Positions 20,009 to 22,379 of a stretch of DNA of 22,379 bases are shown here, piece after piece. The notes beneath the pieces are model-generated. The model saw only the letters and a list, made by a program, of their open reading frames with translations, was not told where the DNA came from and searched no databases. The stretch comes from Chara braunii (lineage: Eukaryota > Streptophyta > Charophyceae > Charales > Characeae). Position 1 is the first letter of the stretch. Each line of letters opens with the position of its first letter. The position numbers and the translations under genes were made by a program. The DNA lies in contig BFEA01000083.1 of the NCBI GenBank assembly GCA_003427395.1, positions 1,802,814-1,825,192 on the forward strand. Direction: 5' to 3'.

Positions 20009-20399
20009 AGATAGTCTTTGTCATACAGCCGAGTAGTTAGGGTTATCCCTCCTGCTAGCGGCGACACGGCTTAGAGTGAGGCGTTCGGGTTTATCGCCTG
20101 CACCTGACCCCGTATAAAGGATAGACCCAAGGTCACCGGACTCCCTATCATTCAGGAGTCCTTCAAGTTGCCTTGAGTGTAACCTGTATAAAATAAGGAG
20201 GAAAATAACTTACATGCATCATAGAGCAATTGACACTGGCAAAATGAGAAGACCAAAAACCAGACTCTGCAAGAGTATGACCAGAGATACGAGACTGAAG
20301 AGTAGTACATAGAGTATGCAAGGAGCAGCCATCGGAGGGCTGCAGTCACTAATAAATCATAATGTCGTAATACATCATAGTGACTGAAAAGAGAGAACC
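20009..20399. other. Unassigned sequence
   Basis: No gene is called. A minus-strand frame (20403-20152) encodes a hydrophobic, aromatic-rich peptide typical of T-rich non-coding DNA. The minus strand near 20400 has a pyrimidine run ending in CAG (TTCTCTCTTTTCAG), which resembles a 3' splice site downstream of the open frame at 20400-20879. Confidence 0.4.
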
Positions 20400-20879
20400 T
20401 CAATCAATGATAATAAGCGGTACCCCCTCGTGAGTGAGTGTTGTCGTCTGGGACTCCATATCTGGCGCCTCGTCATTGAGAACCCGCGTCGCTATAGACT
20501 CTAGAACCACATAGCTGATATCGAGAGGCGTTGTTGGATCAATCTTGCAGATATAGGCCATACATCTCGCCATCTCCTCGTCTGCGACACTCCTGAGATA
20601 AAGCTCCTCCGCAAGACTGATGTCACCTGAGGCTCCAATCAATATCTCAATCCGTCCTCTCCCACCAGAGTAGATGGCGGAAACCTCAAGAAAGCGATCT
20701 CCGTAAAGAGGCTTCCGGAAGGCCTGCATAGCAAAGTCCGTCCCAACCAAATGACTGTAGCCATCTCCGAGATATGGGACCGATCCCTCCCCTCTTGGGG
20801 GACCGATAACTGTCTCGGANCTGTTTGACATGTAGGAGTCAATCACCCTCAAGTAGATACCGTGCAAGAAGATATGCAA
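20400..20879 (-). CDS. Unrecognised protein-like open frame
   Basis: A minus-strand frame of 159 codons ends at 20400. The residue mix looks protein-like (segments such as GRGRIEILIGASGDISLAEE and MARCMAYICKIDPTTPLDIS), with no low-complexity run. I do not recognise a domain, signal peptide or membrane segment. The only candidate initiators at the upstream end are TTG at 20879 or the internal Met of YMSN, and a stop lies just upstream, so it may be an internal exon or a decayed fragment and not a full gene. One codon holds an ambiguous base (N at 20820). It sits downstream of other minus-strand open stretches (20839-21544) that may belong to the same unit. Confidence 0.35.
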   Translation of the reverse strand: MHIFLHGIYLRVIDSYMSNXSETVIGPPRGEGSVPYLGDGYSHLVGTDFAMQAFRKPLYGDRFLEVSAIYSGGRGRIEILIGASGDISLAEELYLRSVADEEMARCMAYICKIDPTTPLDISYVVLESIATRVLNDEAPDMESQTTTLTHEGVPLIIID

Positions 20880-20990
20880 TCCTCCTCAATGTCGCTCTCC
20901 GTCGTCTCCGCTCACCAGTCTCCAGCGCTCCTGCTACTGTCCAAAGAATCAGTCCCAGTGAGTGTCCCAGTCGAAGTAGTCGCCAAGATC
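20839..20990 (-). other. Short open stretch in a third frame, minus strand
   Basis: One minus-strand frame reads LGLILWTVAGALETGERRRR and then ATLRRIAYLLARYLLEGD before TGA at 20839-20841. It overlaps the ends of the frames at 20949-21179 and 20400-20879. A hydrophobic segment followed by an Arg-rich stretch is visible. It could be a piece of the same broken or spliced coding unit. No family is recognised. Confidence 0.25.
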
Positions 20991-21179
20991 AACNTCACTC
21001 ACAAAGCAGGGCTCCAAGTCCGACTCATCTGTCTCTGATCTCTGTACGCATGTGGTGATTGGGACCCCGGATCTGGCTATCTCTCTCCGGATTCGGCTGT
21101 CCTTCCGCCTCTTTTCCTTGCTGTCGGACTCACTAAGGGGCTTGGGGTTGCATCCGTCAAAATCGAAGGAACCTCTCAA
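20949..21179 (-). other. Acidic/basic open stretch, minus strand
   Basis: A 76-codon minus-strand frame has SESDSKEKRRKDSRIRREIA followed by an acidic end (DLGDYFDWDTHWD). There is no ATG start; the first usable codon is TTG within the repeated LIERF-encoding segment. One codon contains N (20994). No domain is recognised. Confidence 0.25.
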
Positions 21180-21206
21180 TCAATCTACCCAACGTAGGGG
21201 CAGTCT
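21170..21206. repeat. 37-bp direct repeat, copy 1
   Basis: AACCTCTCAATCAATCTACC and the next 17 bases through GGGGCAGTCT are identical to 21429-21465. An adjacent TTGCATCCGTCA at 21207 also occurs at 21149. Confidence 0.95.
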
Positions 21207-21217
21207 TGCATCCGTCA

Positions 21218-21544
21218 CTAAGGTACACGAGGGAACACCACGTGTAGCCAATAGTCCCTCCAATAACTCTCCCTGCGAAATATGTAATCCGCAATCCTGC
21301 CGTATGTGGTGCCCTTCACTCCCGTCTCCGCCCCCTTCACCGAGTAGGTGATCACGAGCGTGTGTCTCGAGGTCGAGGACTCATTAGCCCTGATAGTGAA
21401 ACTCTGATGTCCCACATGCCTTTAGCAGAACCTCTCAATCAATCTACCCAACGTAGGGGCAGTCTCACGACCACGGGCCTNCTTGGATAGAAGGTGCACT
21501 CTCACTAATGCAAATACTCCCTCCAAAACCTGGCCAGATAGCAA
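21218..21544 (-). pseudogene. Unrecognised open stretch with one in-frame stop, minus strand
   Basis: The frame is open from 21544 to TAG at 21218-21220 apart from one TAA at 21422-21424. Before the stop it reads ARGRETAPTLGRLIERFC; after it comes HQSFTIRANESSTSRHTLVI and GRIADYIFRRESYWRDYWLH. Residue composition looks like a folded protein and not repeat-derived sequence. I recognise no family. The TAPTLGRLIERF segment is encoded again at 21170-21206 in a second DNA copy. N at 21481 falls in this frame. Confidence 0.3.
21429..21465. repeat. 37-bp direct repeat, copy 2
   Basis: It is an exact copy of 21170-21206, with starts 259 bp apart. On the minus strand both copies encode TAPTLGRLIERF in one of the frames. 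Confidence 0.95.
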
Positions 21545-21917
21545 TCAGCAACTCAATGTGGAGGNCTGTCTGAATGGTCTGACTGAACTGCAACTCGATA
21601 TAGGGCCCGCCTGAATGGGCCCGGCTGAACAGCAACTCAATATAAAGCCCGCCTGAATGGGCCCGGCTGAACAGCAGCTGTCTCAGAAGAAAGGGCCCGC
21701 CTCAAGAGGCCTGGCTGAAAACTGCAACAATCTCGAGAGGTGGGCCCGCCTGAAGGGGCCCGGCTGAACAGCAACTCAATATAAGGCCCGCTTGAATGGG
21801 CCCGGCTGAACAGCAGCAATCTCAAAAGAAAGGGGCCCGCCTGAAGGGGCCCGGCTAAACTGCAGCAATCTCGGTAGATGGGCCCGCCTTAAGGGCCCGA
21901 CTGAGCAGCAAAACTGA
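21540..21917. repeat. Higher-order tandem repeat (three subunits, ~139 bp)
   Basis: The core CCCGCCTGAATGGGCCCGGC begins at 21606, 21648, 21696, 21745, 21787, 21836 and 21883, so monomers are 42-49 bp. Monomers 1 and 4 end in AACTCAATATA, 2 and 5 in CTCA-AAGAAA, and 3 and 6 in CAATCTCG. The like-with-like spacing is 138-140 bp, which defines a three-monomer higher-order unit. A weaker monomer precedes the array (21565-21602), and the last one decays by about 21917. Minus-strand open frames crossing it are repeat artefacts. Confidence 0.9.
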
Positions 21918-22120
21918 TCAGTCAAAACATCTCATGCACAGGGACCAGTCATAACTGCTGAATGTACTGGGGNTGGACTGTACCAAGTCAACTGTGCGGG
22001 GACTGAACTGCAAATGCTCCCCATGCGAAGGAGAATATCACGTGCATGAGGTGGTGCTGATCAGCAAGGGAATAAATCAACGGGTGCGTGAAGGCAAATC
22101 AACCCATAATAATCATAGGC
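21918..22120. other. Spacer between two tandem arrays
   Basis: No gene or clear repeat is seen in these 203 bases; one N lies at 21973. Confidence 0.5.
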
Positions 22121-22379
22121 TCGGGTGCACACGGGCACGCACTCAAATGACAATACCCAGCCTGGGCGCACATAGGCGCGTACTCTAATGCACTCAAATG
22201 GCAATATCCAGCGCAAGCGCACATGGGCGCGTACTCAAATAACGATATCCAGCCTNGGGCACATGGGCGCACACNCTAACAGCAATGTCAAGCTTGGACG
22301 CGCAAGGGCTCGCACTCTAACTGCAATGCCAAGCTTGGGCGCGCATGGGCGCGCACTCTAACTGCTATGCCAAGCTTGG
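22121..22379. repeat. 41-bp tandem satellite, continuing past the window
   Basis: Units begin at 22121, 22162, 22213, 22254, 22294, 22335 and 22376, so the period is 40-41 bp except for one 51-bp unit with an inserted block near 22185-22200. The core is GGGCGCGCATGGGCGCGCAC, then CTAACTGCAATGCCAAGCTT. Units become more alike towards the right edge, so the array probably continues. N at 22256 and 22275 fall inside it. Confidence 0.92.

Noticed and set aside
20184-20213. GTAAGT...TACAG intron-like unit on the minus strand
   Set aside because: At 30 bp it is far below the usual minimum for plant introns; it is likely a chance pair of motifs.
21540-22379. CRISPR-like array of regularly spaced repeats
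   Set aside because: Units are contiguous tandem satellites without unique spacers, no cas genes are present, and the context is a eukaryotic repeat region.

Overview
The window looks like repeat-rich nuclear DNA of a green-lineage eukaryote. The reasons are Ty3/gypsy chromovirus-type retroelements with initiator-Met-tRNA-like primer sites, long LTRs, microsatellites and satellite arrays, and the absence of compact prokaryotic operons. The Gag and Pol style (glutamine/serine-rich Gag, RT-RNaseH-IN with a chromodomain-like tail) would suit a streptophyte alga such as Chara or another plant. That assignment is inference from memory of such elements, not something the sequence proves. No intact cellular gene was found.

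Layout. 1-591 is microsatellite, purine-rich and GC-rich repeat DNA. 592-1325 is a probable decayed 5' LTR followed by a primer binding site. 1378-1490 is a GATT microsatellite. 1495-10147 is a structurally complete but coding-dead Ty3/gypsy chromovirus (element 1): LTRs 1495-2418 and 9226-10147, PBS at 2422, gag, protease, RT, RNase H, integrase, chromodomain-like tail, PPT at 9213-9225 and a 4-bp TTAC target duplication. 10148-10536 is AT-rich spacer. 10537-14523 is a minus-strand relative (element 2) retaining its 3' LTR, integrase, RNase H and most of RT, but lacking gag, protease and the 5' LTR. At about 14523 it is fused head to head to a plus-strand fragment of a third, more divergent chromovirus (element 3, integrase to tail, 14524-15617).

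15617-20400 is mostly unassigned. It holds a purine-skewed block, an AG microsatellite, a dispersed motif of about 36 bp in four copies, and a short open stretch (19790-20008) with a tentative resemblance to the C-terminal half of a plant NAC domain. 20400-21544 carries several protein-like open stretches on the minus strand that I do not recognise. The window ends in two tandem arrays: a higher-order repeat of about 139 bp made of three subunits (21540-21917) and a 41-bp satellite running off the right edge (22121-22379). All seven ambiguous bases (N) lie in the last 1.6 kb.

How the parts relate. Elements 1 and 2 belong to one family: related Pol, matching PPT context, and LTRs sharing TGC(G/A)AGG starts and a 15-bp block. 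Element 3 is a separate lineage. All are broken by stops, frameshifts and deletions, so the window reads as a graveyard of LTR retrotransposons next to satellite DNA. I found no convincing new functional system. The best leads are the AT-hook-like insert in the chromodomain region, the higher-order satellite, the 4-bp target duplication, and the unrecognised minus-strand open stretches.
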